Assembly: GCF_001693515.2 (NCBI RefSeq)
Contig: NZ_CP042968.1
Span: 4,960,001-5,024,000 of the forward strand
Reading direction: 5' to 3'
Source: Bradyrhizobium paxllaeri
GTDB taxonomy: Bacteria; Pseudomonadota; Alphaproteobacteria; Rhizobiales; Xanthobacteraceae
Length of the DNA: 64,000 nucleotides
How positions within the stretch are numbered: the stretch's first letter is position 1; every line of letters starts with the position of its first letter. The position numbers were made by a program, and so were the translations under genes. Below are positions 16,921 to 25,529 of this stretch, one piece after another. The notes under the pieces were generated by a model. The model saw only the letters and a program-made list of their open reading frames with translations. It did no database searches and was not told where the DNA came from.

Positions 16921-18121
16921 GATCAAGAGATGTCACAGAGCCGACGGCACCCCTGTCGTAGAGATCCTTCAATTGCCGAGCGTCATAGCCGAGCTCCTTC
17001 AGGATTTCTTCCGTTTGCGCCCCGAGCTTCTGCGGCGGCAAACGGACCTCTGGCACCTCGCCGTCGTAACAAATGGGATGGCTGACGAGCGTAATCGGTG
17101 CCCCCGTCGCCCCTATCACGACCTGGAAGCTCTTGTTGTGAATCACCTGCGGGTCGACGACGACATCTGAATAGTCATTGACGCGGGCGTGCCAGATTCC
17201 GCGAGCCTCAAGCAGGGCAAGGCACTCCGATGTCGTGCGTTTGGCGATGTTGGCCGCAATTGCTGCCGATGCCTGGTCGCGCCGCCGATAAGCTTCCCTG
17301 TCGGGAACGCGCTGATCGGCGGGAAGCGAAAACACATCCGCCAGCACGTCGAGCGATCCGAGCGAGATCGCGATGTGTCCGTCACGGGTGGCATAGATGC
17401 CGTAAGGTGCGCCGTAATACCATCCTGCGATCGGACCCGGCTGGCGCACATCGTCCGGTCGCTGCCCGTTGAGATAGCAGGTGAAGGACTCCATCTGCAG
17501 GTCGAGGGCTGCTGACAGCAGACTGACATCGACCCGACACCCCTGCCCCGTACGCGCTTTCCTCACCAATGCGGCTAGGATGCCAGCCGCAAAAAGAACG
17601 GCCCCGTGATGATCAACTGCCGAAACACCTACGGCGCGCGGGCCGTGCTCGCGGCTTCCTGTGATGGTTGCAAGCCCCGCCAACGCTTGAATCAAGAGAT
17701 CTTGGCCGGGTCGATTGACGTACGGACCGTCTGCGCCATATCCGGACGCTGCGGCATAGATGATATCTGGCTTGATGCTCCTGGCGTCCTCATAGCCAAG
17801 CCCCAGCTTGTTGAGCACGCCAGGCCGGAAATTCTCGGTGAGGACATCCGACGTTGCGATCAGTTTTTTCGCAACAGCAACCGCGTCCGGCTTCTTAAGA
17901 TCGAGCGTTAGACTACGCTTATTGCGATTGCCGGTCAGAAGCAGCATGGATTGACCATCTACCTGCTTGTCCGCCCCGCCCCATTTCCGCTGGAAGGCGC
18001 CGTCCGGCGGCTCCACAGCGATTACGTCTGCGCCGAGATCGGCGAGAAATTGCACGCCCATCGGACCCATCAGGAAGTGGTTGAAGCTGAGGACGCGAAT
18101 GCCCTTGAGAAGATCGACCAT
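16907..18121 (-). CDS. CaiB/BaiF family CoA-transferase, second copy
   Basis: 404 aa with all landmarks of type III CoA-transferases: Gly-Ala-Asp-Val-Ile-Ala-Val-Glu-Pro-Pro-Asp-Gly-Ala-Phe, Asn-Arg-Asn-Lys-Arg-Ser-Leu-Thr-Leu-Asp-Leu, Glu-Asn-Phe-Arg-Pro-Gly and Pro-Gly-Gln-Asp-Leu with the likely catalytic Asp. The last residues run into the GH88 remnant, so its C-terminus may have been rebuilt by the rearrangement. A LacI-type operator lies 54 bp upstream, and the lacI gene is divergent from it. Confidence 0.92.
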   Translation of the reverse strand: MVDLLKGIRVLSFNHFLMGPMGVQFLADLGADVIAVEPPDGAFQRKWGGADKQVDGQSMLLLTGNRNKRSLTLDLKKPDAVAVAKKLIATSDVLTENFRPGVLNKLGLGYEDARSIKPDIIYAAASGYGADGPYVNRPGQDLLIQALAGLATITGSREHGPRAVGVSAVDHHGAVLFAAGILAALVRKARTGQGCRVDVSLLSAALDLQMESFTCYLNGQRPDDVRQPGPIAGWYYGAPYGIYATRDGHIAISLGSLDVLADVFSLPADQRVPDREAYRRRDQASAAIAANIAKRTTSECLALLEARGIWHARVNDYSDVVVDPQVIHNKSFQVVIGATGAPITLVSHPICYDGEVPEVRLPPQKLGAQTEEILKELGYDARQLKDLYDRGAVGSVTSLDPKVL

Positions 18122-18174
18122 ACGTTATTTCTTGGCTCTCTTATCTCACGAATGTTGGCGACATCCCGCGCCTT

Positions 18175-18190
18175 CTGAAATCGTTTTCAG
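18175..18190. promoter_or_regulatory. LacI-type operator
   Basis: CTGAAATCGTTTTCAG, identical to the site at 6712. It lies in the 286-bp divergent region between the CoA-transferase (minus) and lacI (plus), close to the CoA-transferase start, where it can repress that gene and possibly lacI itself. Confidence 0.8.
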
Positions 18191-18407
18191 GATTATTGAT
18201 CCCACGGACCAGCGGAGTCAAGCGCGTTAAGCGCCGCGCTATCGGAGTATGGCCGCTGGCGCGCTCTGCTTGATGTAGCTTAGGCGCGCGCATACTGTTC
18301 AACGGAACCACCGATATCGTCCACCGTGCGCTTGAGACAGCGGCCCTCCCGGTGGTTTAACTCGAATGGCGTTAACAGCCCGTTTTGGGACAATCCGAGC
18401 AGATCAG

Positions 18408-19484
18408 ATGGACAAGAAATCGATCGCCGATTCCAAAGGCCGAACCCGGCCCAGGGTGAAGATCGAGGACGTCGCAAGAGAGGCGAACGTCTCGCCGGCG
18501 ACGGTGTCGCGCGTTCTAAATCATCCAGGAATTGTCAGGCCCGAACTGCGCGATAAAGTGATGCGCTTCATCACCGATCTCTCCTATACGCCCGATAGCG
18601 CGGCCCGGGCACTGAAATCGGGACGCATGCGGACGATCGGCGCGATCGTTCCGACGCTCGCCCTTGGCATCTTTGCCGAAAGCGTGGAGGCCCTGCAGAA
18701 CCGGCTAAGCGAAAACGGGTACACGTTATTCATCGCCAATTCACAATATGATCAACGCCGCGAGTTGCAGGAGATGCAGAGCCTCATCGAGCGTGGCGTC
18801 GACGGCATTGTGCTGGTGGGGGGCTCGCACGGTCGGGAGCTGAGAACTCTGGTCGAGCAAACTGGCGTCCCCGTCGTTACGACTTACGTCTCCAAGGCGG
18901 GCGGCGGCATTCCTGCCATTGGCATCGACAACGAACGTGCCACTCGCGAAATGACCGAATTTCTTCTCGGCCTGGGACACATTCGTTTCGGTGCAATTGC
19001 AAACATTCTACCATCGAATGACCGTTCGCGCGCCCGACTTGATGGCATCCAGCGCGCTCTCTCTGAAGCCGGTATCCGACTCCAACCGACTCAGGTCATC
19101 AGGGCCGACCACTCGCTGGCGCAAGGACGAAAGGCACTTCGCCAACTGCTCACTGACCATCCCGGCACGACCGCCGTGATCTGCACCACCGACACGCTGG
19201 CCATCGGCGCCATGACGGAAGCCCGCAAGATGGGCTTGAGCGTGCCGCGGGCGGTTTCGATTACCGGTTTTGACGACGTGGAGCTGGCGGCACAGGTGGA
19301 TCCGCCGCTAACGACGATCAGTCTTCCCGCTGCTGAAATCGGCCGGGGCGCAGCCGACTATCTCATCAGTGCGATCGCAGGAAGACCCGTCCCCAAAAGC
19401 GTCTTGTTGCCCTACCGGCTGGTGGTGCGGTCGTCCACCGCGTCACCACCGAAAGCCGACCGCCTTCCGAAGCGCCCCCGATGA
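18408..19484 (+). CDS. LacI/GalR-family repressor
   Basis: 358 aa from ATG 18408; an in-frame ATG 14 codons earlier is less natural because family members start shortly before the helix-turn-helix. The DNA-binding part reads Lys-Ile-Glu-Asp-Val-Ala-Arg-Glu-Ala-Asn-Val-Ser-Pro-Ala-Thr-Val-Ser-Arg-Val-Leu, followed by the hinge and a periplasmic-binding-protein-like sensor ending in Ser-Ile-Thr-Gly-Phe-Asp-Asp-Val-Glu-Leu-Ala. It probably binds the three GAAATCGTTTTC sites at 6712, 18175 and 19523, releasing them when a sugar or pathway intermediate is present. Confidence 0.94.
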   Translation: MDKKSIADSKGRTRPRVKIEDVAREANVSPATVSRVLNHPGIVRPELRDKVMRFITDLSYTPDSAARALKSGRMRTIGAIVPTLALGIFAESVEALQNRLSENGYTLFIANSQYDQRRELQEMQSLIERGVDGIVLVGGSHGRELRTLVEQTGVPVVTTYVSKAGGGIPAIGIDNERATREMTEFLLGLGHIRFGAIANILPSNDRSRARLDGIQRALSEAGIRLQPTQVIRADHSLAQGRKALRQLLTDHPGTTAVICTTDTLAIGAMTEARKMGLSVPRAVSITGFDDVELAAQVDPPLTTISLPAAEIGRGAADYLISAIAGRPVPKSVLLPYRLVVRSSTASPPKADRLPKRPR

Positions 19485-19522
19485 AGGGTGGCAAGCTGGC
19501 TAGGCTGCAGAACGGCTGTTCG

Positions 19523-19536
19523 CGAAAACGATTTCG
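19523..19536. promoter_or_regulatory. LacI-type operator, third site
   Basis: CGAAAACGATTTCG contains the reverse complement of the 12-bp core GAAATCGTTTTC shared with the sites at 6712 and 18175. It is 38 bp after the lacI stop and 41 bp before the enoyl-CoA hydratase start, so the hydratase has its own LacI-controlled promoter. Confidence 0.75.
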
Positions 19537-19576
19537 GTGTAAATGGCGCTGATCCATAACCTGCAAAGGTGCTACG

Positions 19577-20359
19577 TTGAACGCCAAATCCGACCTCATT
19601 CTTTGGACGTCTCCCCTGCAGCACATCGTGCTCCTAACACTGAATAGGGCACCCAAACGAAACGCGCTGAACAATGATCTGATCGCGGAACTCGCGGCCG
19701 CTCTTCGCAAGGCTGCGCTGGATGATCAGGTGCGCTGCGTCGTACTTCGTGGCAGCGATGCGTTCTTTTCTGCCGGCGCCGATATCAAGGAAATGCGGCA
19801 ACGAGGGTTCGAAGCCATCGACAATTCCGCGCGACGTTCTGCTTGGCGGGATATCGCCAATTTCCCCAAGCCATTTATTGCCGCGATTGAGGGAATTTGC
19901 TTTGGCGGTGGTCACGAGCTCGCGCTTCTGGCTGACATCGTGATCGCCGGTGAAGGCGCTAGCTTCGGGCAACCGGAGATCAACATCGGGATATTGCCGG
20001 GAGACGGAGCAACCCAACGATTGACCCGAGTGGCCGGCAAATCGCTCGCGATGCTCATGATCCTGACCGGAGAACCCATCTCTGCGCGCGCAGCCCATCA
20101 GGCTGGGCTTGTTGCGGAGGTCACGGCAGAGGGAAAGGCACAGAGCCGCGCCCTCGAACTTGCCAAAACTATCGCGCACAAGCCGCCGCGTTCCACCGAA
20201 CTGGCTAAAGCGGCTGTACTCGCCGCCTACCAAACCGCGCTTGACGCCGGTCTAGAATTTGAACGACAAGCCATCAGGCACGCATTCACGACGTCCGACC
20301 AGCAAGAGGGAATGAACGCGTTTTTTGAGAAGCGGTCGCCTAGCTATCGGGGGATTTAG
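19577..20359 (+). CDS. enoyl-CoA hydratase (crotonase) family, second copy
   Basis: 260 aa from a TTG start. Ser-Ala-Gly-Ala-Asp-Ile-Lys-Glu-Met, Gly-Gly-Gly-His-Glu-Leu-Ala-Leu-Leu-Ala-Asp (first catalytic Glu) and Gln-Pro-Glu-Ile-Asn-Ile-Gly-Ile-Leu-Pro-Gly-Asp-Gly-Ala-Thr-Gln-Arg-Leu (second Glu) are all present, so it should be an active hydratase of the classical FadB/PaaF kind. It is clearly distinct from the one at 3983. A LacI-type site lies just upstream. Confidence 0.92.
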   Translation: MNAKSDLILWTSPLQHIVLLTLNRAPKRNALNNDLIAELAAALRKAALDDQVRCVVLRGSDAFFSAGADIKEMRQRGFEAIDNSARRSAWRDIANFPKPFIAAIEGICFGGGHELALLADIVIAGEGASFGQPEINIGILPGDGATQRLTRVAGKSLAMLMILTGEPISARAAHQAGLVAEVTAEGKAQSRALELAKTIAHKPPRSTELAKAAVLAAYQTALDAGLEFERQAIRHAFTTSDQQEGMNAFFEKRSPSYRGI

Positions 20360-21057
20360 AATGGGTCAACTGAACGGGACGGCGAAGGTGATCAGAGCTC
20401 TGCGCCGGCAAAGCTTTCAATCTGCCGCGCCCGCCACCTGGCTTGTCAAACAGCGGAAACTAAATTCGATTCCCGCATCCGACAACGTGCTCCGGAGGAT
20501 TTCCATCAACTCGTCGAACGTTCGGGGAGTAGTACTCCTCGGTCTGGGCGATTGAGGCGCGCGCAAGGACATCTCACTTCACTCGGCCAACTGCTTGACC
20601 CACCAGTTCAGAATGACGTCCGGCCACCGCAGTTACGTCCCGGTGAGCCTCGAGGGGCATTGTGCCGGCCAGGACATTGTCATGCTGTACATTAATGCGA
20701 ATGAATCATTCCCGAACGGTACCGCCAGATTCTGAGCGGCACGGACGTGCACTTGTCCCAGCGAAACAAACCCGTCCGGCTGTTGCAGCTGATGTTCGGG
20801 GTTGTAAGCCAGCCCCGTCTCCACCGAGACCGCATACACTATGAGAGCTGCATCGCGGTCCTCTTCGTGGAACAGATCAATCTCCTCTTTTTATGACTGG
20901 TGTTCTTCGGCCAGGGACGCGGGCTTCGCTCACAGACACATGCTTACGAAGGTGGCATCAGTGAGCCGGGTGAGATATCGCGCCGTAGCGTCGCGCCGAT
21001 ACGGACGTTCAGTTCGTGGCGCCTATTTGCCAAAAACGTGTCGCGCCTCAGCCAACG
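20360..21057. other. stretch without a recognised gene
   Basis: Several short open frames exist on both strands (for example 20365-20555 plus, 20633-20839 minus), but none has recognisable family features or a good start site. The sequence is probably decayed coding DNA. The promoter elements of the next gene begin at 21058. Confidence 0.5.
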
Positions 21058-21073
21058 TGTCGTAGTTCCAACA
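21058..21073 (+). promoter_or_regulatory. NifA-type upstream activator sequence
   Basis: TGT-N10-ACA, the NifA binding consensus, placed 80 bp before the sigma-54 site at 21153, a normal distance for NifA. A single TGT-N10-ACA is common by chance; it is believable here because of the good promoter downstream. Confidence 0.6.
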
Positions 21074-21152
21074 GCTCGGATCGCGGCCGCTCGATCAAAA
21101 CGCTCATCTTTCCAGCCGTATGGTCTGCCGCGTGAGCAGCCATTAAAGACAC

Positions 21153-21168
21153 TGGCACGGGCCTTGCT
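21153..21168 (+). promoter_or_regulatory. sigma-54 (RpoN) promoter, -24/-12
   Basis: TGGCACGGGCCTTGCT matches the -24/-12 consensus TGGCAC-N5-TTGCW at every conserved base with correct spacing. It drives the PurF-like gene that starts 150 bp downstream. It is the only full match seen on either strand of the window. Confidence 0.78.
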
Positions 21169-21317
21169 AAAAAGGAGCAGAACGGCGTGCTTCGCGCTGC
21201 GCCGGCGGAATACATCTGCCTTAGTGTCGGACTCAGGACGCGGTGTCTTGGTTGAACACGACACACGCGGTGTCGAATGACGGCGCTACAACTGGTCGTC
21301 ATTGAAGGATAAATAGC

Positions 21318-22904
21318 ATGTCCGGTGTTGCTGGTGCTGTTCTCTTGCCTTCAAGTCATTCACAGGAGACAGTTTATGATCGGCTTAAGCACATGCTTCC
21401 GAAACTTGCACTTCGTGGACAGGCGGGGTTCGGTTTTGCAGCGTTCATGCACGAAAAACACGTACAATATACAAAGTCCTCCCAGCCGCCATGCGAACTA
21501 ACAACGATCGACTGTAGTGACCAGTATGCGAATTTAAGGCCTCGCGTCGCAATTGCGCACGTACGTAGTCCATCTAGCAGAGAACACGACGAGAGCGACT
21601 TTCAGCCTGTTCACAACCATAAAGCCGGTTGCCGCCATTTGGCGATTTCTCTAGACGGGGCTTTGGTCAATGCTGATGAACTTAAGAAAGAATTGTTCGC
21701 CCAAGGGCATCGCCTTGACGGTGAAACGGATGCCGCGCTCCTGCTCAAGCTGATCGAGCACATTTGTCAAAGTGATTATTGGCGGCATGGTCTGCCGGTG
21801 AATCATCAAAGACTGTTTCGGGAGATCGACAACTGTATCGACGGCGCCGTTAGCGCACTCTTGTTGGATGGTGAAGGAAATCTCATTGCTTTCCGGAACC
21901 GATATGGTTTGCGACCTTTGGAGTTCATGCAGACCGACGACGGCTTTTTGCTTTTTGCTTCGGAAAACTGTGCCTTTTCCGGACTACAAGGCAAGGCGGG
22001 CGAAATTTTACCGGGCTACATCAAGTGCGTAAACGGAACAACGGGAGCATGCCTTGATCACTCGGTGTGCGATGCTCGACATAACACCAGGCTATGCGCC
22101 TATGAAACGCTTTACCTAGGAAGCCCCAATACGTCTAGACGACAATCTTATCTCGAAACCCGTTACAATATCGGGGTCGCTCTTGGTAAACTTATTGCGC
22201 CGAGACTGGCAGCAGAAGTTGGGGCCGCTCCTATTATCATTTCTTCCATGCCACGGACCGGAGGCCCGTATGCTGATGGTCTGTTTGCATCACTGACCGA
22301 ACACGGTGCCATCATCCGACGTCACGAAGTCGTCGCAACACGATTTTCTCAACGAACGCTTGTAGGTATCGTTGAACAGCGCAGATCCCTTGTAGCCAAA
22401 AAATACCGCGTCGCAGAGAAGGACGTCGCTGACAGCACCATACTCATGGTCGATGAAGCCCTCATTCGCGGCGATACAAGTCGGTCCGTCACGAATATGC
22501 TTCTTTCCGCCGGGGCCAAAGCTGTGCATTGGGCAATCGGTTCACCGCCTATAGTGGCGCCAAATTACTATGGGATGGGTATCGACACGATCGACGAGTT
22601 GGCGTTCTGGCAAATATGGAAAACTCTGTCACCCGAACAGCGGAAGCAAAGCCTGCGTTTTCATAAAGTCGAACAGCAAATGCTCAGGATCATCGAAAGC
22701 AAACTCGCCGTATCCATCAATGCTGCGGGTATCACCTATCTGCCCTTCCAAGTTCTCGTATCCTTGCTTCCGCAGGGGCATGATGGAATAGATTTTTCGC
22801 CGTTTACGTTTGAGATGCCAACCCCAGCGGGGCAAAAGCGCGCGAATAAGAATTTGAACAAGTTAATCGCCGATCTTCCCTTCCCGGAGTCAGCCGTTGC
22901 CTGA
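21318..22904 (+). CDS. PurF-like amidotransferase/phosphoribosyltransferase with Ser in place of the nucleophile Cys
   Basis: 528 aa, GAAGGA site upstream. The N-terminal half looks like a class II glutamine amidotransferase (start Met-Ser-Gly-Val-Ala-Gly, later Asn-Arg-Tyr-Gly-Leu-Arg-Pro-Leu, Phe-Ala-Ser-Glu-Asn), and the second half like a type I phosphoribosyltransferase with Ile-Leu-Met-Val-Asp-Glu-Ala-Leu-Ile-Arg-Gly-Asp-Thr-Ser, comparable to the PRPP loop of PurF. Amidophosphoribosyltransferases start Met-Cys-Gly and use Cys2 as glutaminase nucleophile; here residue 2 is Ser. It may use ammonia, a Ser nucleophile, or have another role. Codon use is visibly more AT-rich than in its neighbours, which suggests transfer. 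It forms an operon with the HAD gene, and the promoter predicts expression during nitrogen fixation. Confidence 0.8.
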   Translation: MSGVAGAVLLPSSHSQETVYDRLKHMLPKLALRGQAGFGFAAFMHEKHVQYTKSSQPPCELTTIDCSDQYANLRPRVAIAHVRSPSSREHDESDFQPVHNHKAGCRHLAISLDGALVNADELKKELFAQGHRLDGETDAALLLKLIEHICQSDYWRHGLPVNHQRLFREIDNCIDGAVSALLLDGEGNLIAFRNRYGLRPLEFMQTDDGFLLFASENCAFSGLQGKAGEILPGYIKCVNGTTGACLDHSVCDARHNTRLCAYETLYLGSPNTSRRQSYLETRYNIGVALGKLIAPRLAAEVGAAPIIISSMPRTGGPYADGLFASLTEHGAIIRRHEVVATRFSQRTLVGIVEQRRSLVAKKYRVAEKDVADSTILMVDEALIRGDTSRSVTNMLLSAGAKAVHWAIGSPPIVAPNYYGMGIDTIDELAFWQIWKTLSPEQRKQSLRFHKVEQQMLRIIESKLAVSINAAGITYLPFQVLVSLLPQGHDGIDFSPFTFEMPTPAGQKRANKNLNKLIADLPFPESAVA

Positions 22905-22911
22905 GGTTATC

Positions 22912-23598
22912 ATGAAACCCACTCTAGTATTTGATTGGAACGGCACGCTGCTCGACGACGCCGATGCGTTGCTGAAAACGATCAATGCCATTCTAGGGCG
23001 CTTCGGTCGCCCTGATATCGATATGCCAACTTTTCGGGAACAGTGCGAGCTCCCGCTTTCTGTCCTTTACCGCAGGGTCGGAATGTCGGAAGGTGAAGCC
23101 GCAATCGTGGATAGCGATGGCAGCGCCATTTTTCACGACACCTACGAACCGCTGGCGAGCAAGGCCGATCTGCGCAAAGGCGCGCGTTGCATTCTAGAAG
23201 CGGCACGTCAACAGGCGGTCTCAACGATCGTTCTCAGCAGCTATATAGTCGACCCACTTCATTCCCAAATCCGCAGGCTTGGACTCGATAATTGCGTCAA
23301 CGAGATTCTAGCCTTCGAAAGCCGCGCCACTCAATTCAAAAGCATGAGCAAAGGCGAACGGCTTCGCCGGTATATGCAAGCAAATAATCTGAAGCCCGAG
23401 TCAACCTTTATCATCGGCGACATGCCGGTTGAAACGGACATTGCACGCGACCTCGGGCTTATCAGCATATCCATTACCGGCGGATTTGTCTCCGAGTCGC
23501 GTTTGCAGGCTGCACAGCCGGATTACATCATTCATGACCATCATGAGCTGCTGCCAATTTTGCAAAGGCACGGCTTTCTTCGTAACGCACAATCATGA
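22912..23598 (+). CDS. HAD-superfamily phosphatase
   Basis: 228 aa from ATG 22912 with a GAGGT site, 7 bp after the PurF-like stop. HAD motif I is Phe-Asp-Trp-Asn-Gly-Thr-Leu-Leu-Asp-Asp (nucleophile Asp8), motif II the Ser-Ser in Val-Leu-Ser-Ser-Tyr, motif III the Lys of Gln-Phe-Lys-Ser-Met-Ser-Lys, and motif IV Phe-Ile-Ile-Gly-Asp-Met-Pro-Val-Glu-Thr-Asp. The second motif-I Asp is Asn, a variation seen in phosphoglycolate-phosphatase-like proteins. It could dephosphorylate the product of the PurF-like enzyme. Confidence 0.88.
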   Translation: MKPTLVFDWNGTLLDDADALLKTINAILGRFGRPDIDMPTFREQCELPLSVLYRRVGMSEGEAAIVDSDGSAIFHDTYEPLASKADLRKGARCILEAARQQAVSTIVLSSYIVDPLHSQIRRLGLDNCVNEILAFESRATQFKSMSKGERLRRYMQANNLKPESTFIIGDMPVETDIARDLGLISISITGGFVSESRLQAAQPDYIIHDHHELLPILQRHGFLRNAQS

Positions 23599-23949
23599 GT
23601 GAAACTCAGCTTACAATCGACCCGTGCGGCCGCGGAGAACAAAGACTCTCGCGCAGATGCCAGCTAGGCTGAAGTCGATGCCCTTGGTTATGCTCCTCAT
23701 GATCGAATTCCCTCGCCAGTGGAACCATTGGCGGTCCTGACCTATTGATCGCTGTTGCGAAAACTGAGCTTTTTCGTCGTTCACGGAACGTCGCTGGCTT
23801 TCCTTGAGCCGCCGACGCCGTAGGGCTTGTTGAGAAAGTAATCTCGATTGCCTTCTCCCCGTACTAATCAATCGCAACGGTGATTGCCTGGACCTGATAG
23901 CAGTGCCCTCTCGCATCGCCCGCTGCGCAGCTCGGCTAGCGCTCTGATC

Positions 23950-24134
23950 CACGGCGAGTGCATCCTTGCGGGTGAGCACCACGCAGGTGTTTCCTCTCAG
24001 ATTGGTCGCGCGGCAGCTAACTCTTGCGCCAGTCGCTTAGCGGCATGGAAAGCTTCCATGTCTTTTTAAAATGCTAGGCCGCCTGAGTCGTGGGCATTCT
24101 GAGCACCTTGGAGATCGAAGTAATATCGCCCCAT
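23950..24134 (-). pseudogene. DUF6894-like small protein, frameshifted
   Basis: ATG 24134 starts Met-Gly-Arg-Tyr-Tyr-Phe-Asp-Leu, the opening of DUF6894 proteins, then hits a stop after 22 codons. The likely continuation (Glu-Ala-Phe-His-Ala-Ala-Lys-Arg-Leu-Ala-Gln-Glu-Leu) is in another frame. It is a broken copy of a small protein family frequent in Bradyrhizobium. The gap 23611-23950 before it holds nothing recognised. Confidence 0.45.
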
Positions 24135-24240
24135 CGCGTGCATCCTAGGTCGCGCTTCAACCGTCGGGCGTATCATGTCACGAGTATGAAATCTGTTCCG
24201 GGCCAGAAAGGTGAAAACTGTATCTTGGTTATCAGTAGTT

Positions 24241-24390
24241 TTACCGAGCATGGGCGAACAGAGCGGGTACGGCTTTTGTGCATTCGGCGTCCAACACTGG
24301 GACGACTTGCCACTTTTTCCCAATGATTTGGTAACCAAAGAAGCTGTCAATTGCTGAACGAGCATGAAGGACGCGAAGAATCTTGCTCAT
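24241..24390 (-). CDS. small protein of unknown function
   Basis: 49 aa starting Met-Ser-Lys-Ile-Leu-Arg-Val-Leu-His-Ala-Arg. No family recognised and no strong ribosome site; kept because the amino-acid composition is protein-like while the longer frame around it is not. It may be a fragment. Confidence 0.3.
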   Translation of the reverse strand: MSKILRVLHARSAIDSFFGYQIIGKKWQVVPVLDAECTKAVPALFAHAR

Positions 24391-24546
24391 ATGTCCATCA
24401 GTCCACAGACTACAATTTCGATAGTGATCATGATGTCTTTTGGTCTTAGCGCAGCAGCAAGACCGGGGCCGTTTTCTCAATCCAAAACGCGAATACGAAG
24501 GAAGTTCATTTCTCGGTTTGGGTCCGCACATTTAAAGGCGTGTACC

Positions 24547-24741
24547 ATGAATACTCCGGATGAGGACACCGTATTGAAGGCGATTGAGGATGCCAGGCGG
24601 ATCCTTGGCGAATACATCGCACCAGGGCCGCGCGACGCCACTCAAACAGTGCACCGGCTATTGGCCGTTCTCGATAGAGAAGCAGTTGTCCGCGCGCTTG
24701 ATCGCATAAAGCAGCGCCGGACTATGCGGCTGGTGGAATAG
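24547..24741 (+). CDS. small conserved hypothetical protein
   Basis: 64 aa, acidic N-terminus then two amphipathic helices (Val-Leu-Lys-Ala-Ile-Glu-Asp-Ala-Arg-Arg-Ile-Leu; Thr-Val-His-Arg-Leu-Leu-Ala-Val-Leu-Asp). The style is that of short cytoplasmic proteins widespread in Bradyrhizobium whose role is unknown. It stands alone. Confidence 0.65.
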   Translation: MNTPDEDTVLKAIEDARRILGEYIAPGPRDATQTVHRLLAVLDREAVVRALDRIKQRRTMRLVE

Positions 24742-24799
24742 ACCCGCCAGCTTGAACAGGCAGCCGAAGTCCACATCCGTAGAAAGGCGGTACCGACTC

Positions 24800-25230
24800 C
24801 TATGTCTCCCTGTGATTGTGCAACCAATGGCGAGGGACTGGAAAATGAAGCAGATGACCCTTGTCGGTCCATTTGGGATAGTCGACGATTACCGATGAAA
24901 CGGTGCTGACAATCGGTTCAACGAGCGCATTTTCGTTGACTTCGGATTCGATGATGGTCCGAATAGGCAGCAACACATGCTTTTCGCCCTTGCGCTCCAA
25001 TAGGACTTGCAGGCGCGTACGCGCCACCGGATCAATGAAAGGCCTCTCGACAGACCTGGAAAGCCGCTGGAGCGCGTCTTTCAACAGAACTGGGAAGGCG
25101 GTCTCTGGCCGCTTCCGCGCGTAGGCAATTATCGGTATGGCCCGGGGGAACCCCCTTTTCAGATTGCGCTGGATCGTCCCCAGTGCGCGCCGCTCATTCT
25201 TTGGTTGGGAAGAGGCTCTTTGATGCGAAC
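24800..25230 (-). CDS. hypothetical protein, possibly the frameshifted second half of the next HTH gene
   Basis: The minus frame that ends at 24800 has a coherent 110-residue stretch (Ile-Pro-Ile-Ile-Ala-Tyr-Ala-Arg-Lys-Arg-Pro-Glu-Thr-Ala-Phe-Pro ... Val-Ile-Val-Asp-Tyr-Pro-Lys-Trp) but no convincing start. The HTH gene upstream on the same strand overlaps its 5' end, so this may be a separate overlapping gene or the C-terminal part of one protein split by a frameshift near 25160-25230. Confidence 0.4.
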
Positions 25231-25482
25231 ACATTCCGAAAGTAGATCGTCGGCGTGGTAGGCTCGCAGCGCGCGTTCGTCGCCGTTCAGAACCATCGCG
25301 AGAGCCACCCGGCTGATTGACGACGGGCTGCCCCCAATGCGGCACCCTAGCCCGTGCTCTTCCGTCCAAGCGCGAATGGTCGATTCCGATTTGCCGGCGA
25401 TGTTTGCCGCGGTTCTGACGCTGATGCATTCCCGCTTGTCGAAAAGGACAAGTATGTGACGGGTCGGCGACTCCCAGAGCAT
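25159..25482 (-). CDS. helix-turn-helix protein
   Basis: 107 aa from ATG 25482. Residues 15-55 form a helix-turn-helix of excisionase/MerR style (Arg-Thr-Ala-Ala-Asn-Ile-Ala-Gly-Lys-Ser-Glu-Ser-Thr-Ile-Arg-Ala-Trp-Thr), followed by Leu-Gly-Cys-Arg-Ile-Gly-Gly. It probably binds DNA; its target is unknown. See the overlapping frame 24800-25230. Confidence 0.55.
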   Translation of the reverse strand: MLWESPTRHILVLFDKRECISVRTAANIAGKSESTIRAWTEEHGLGCRIGGSPSSISRVALAMVLNGDERALRAYHADDLLSECVRIKEPLPNQRMSGAHWGRSSAI

Positions 25483-25529
25483 CGGTATCGATACTTCTGC
25501 GCGGCCAGGAGCCAAGATCATCTGGGCAG

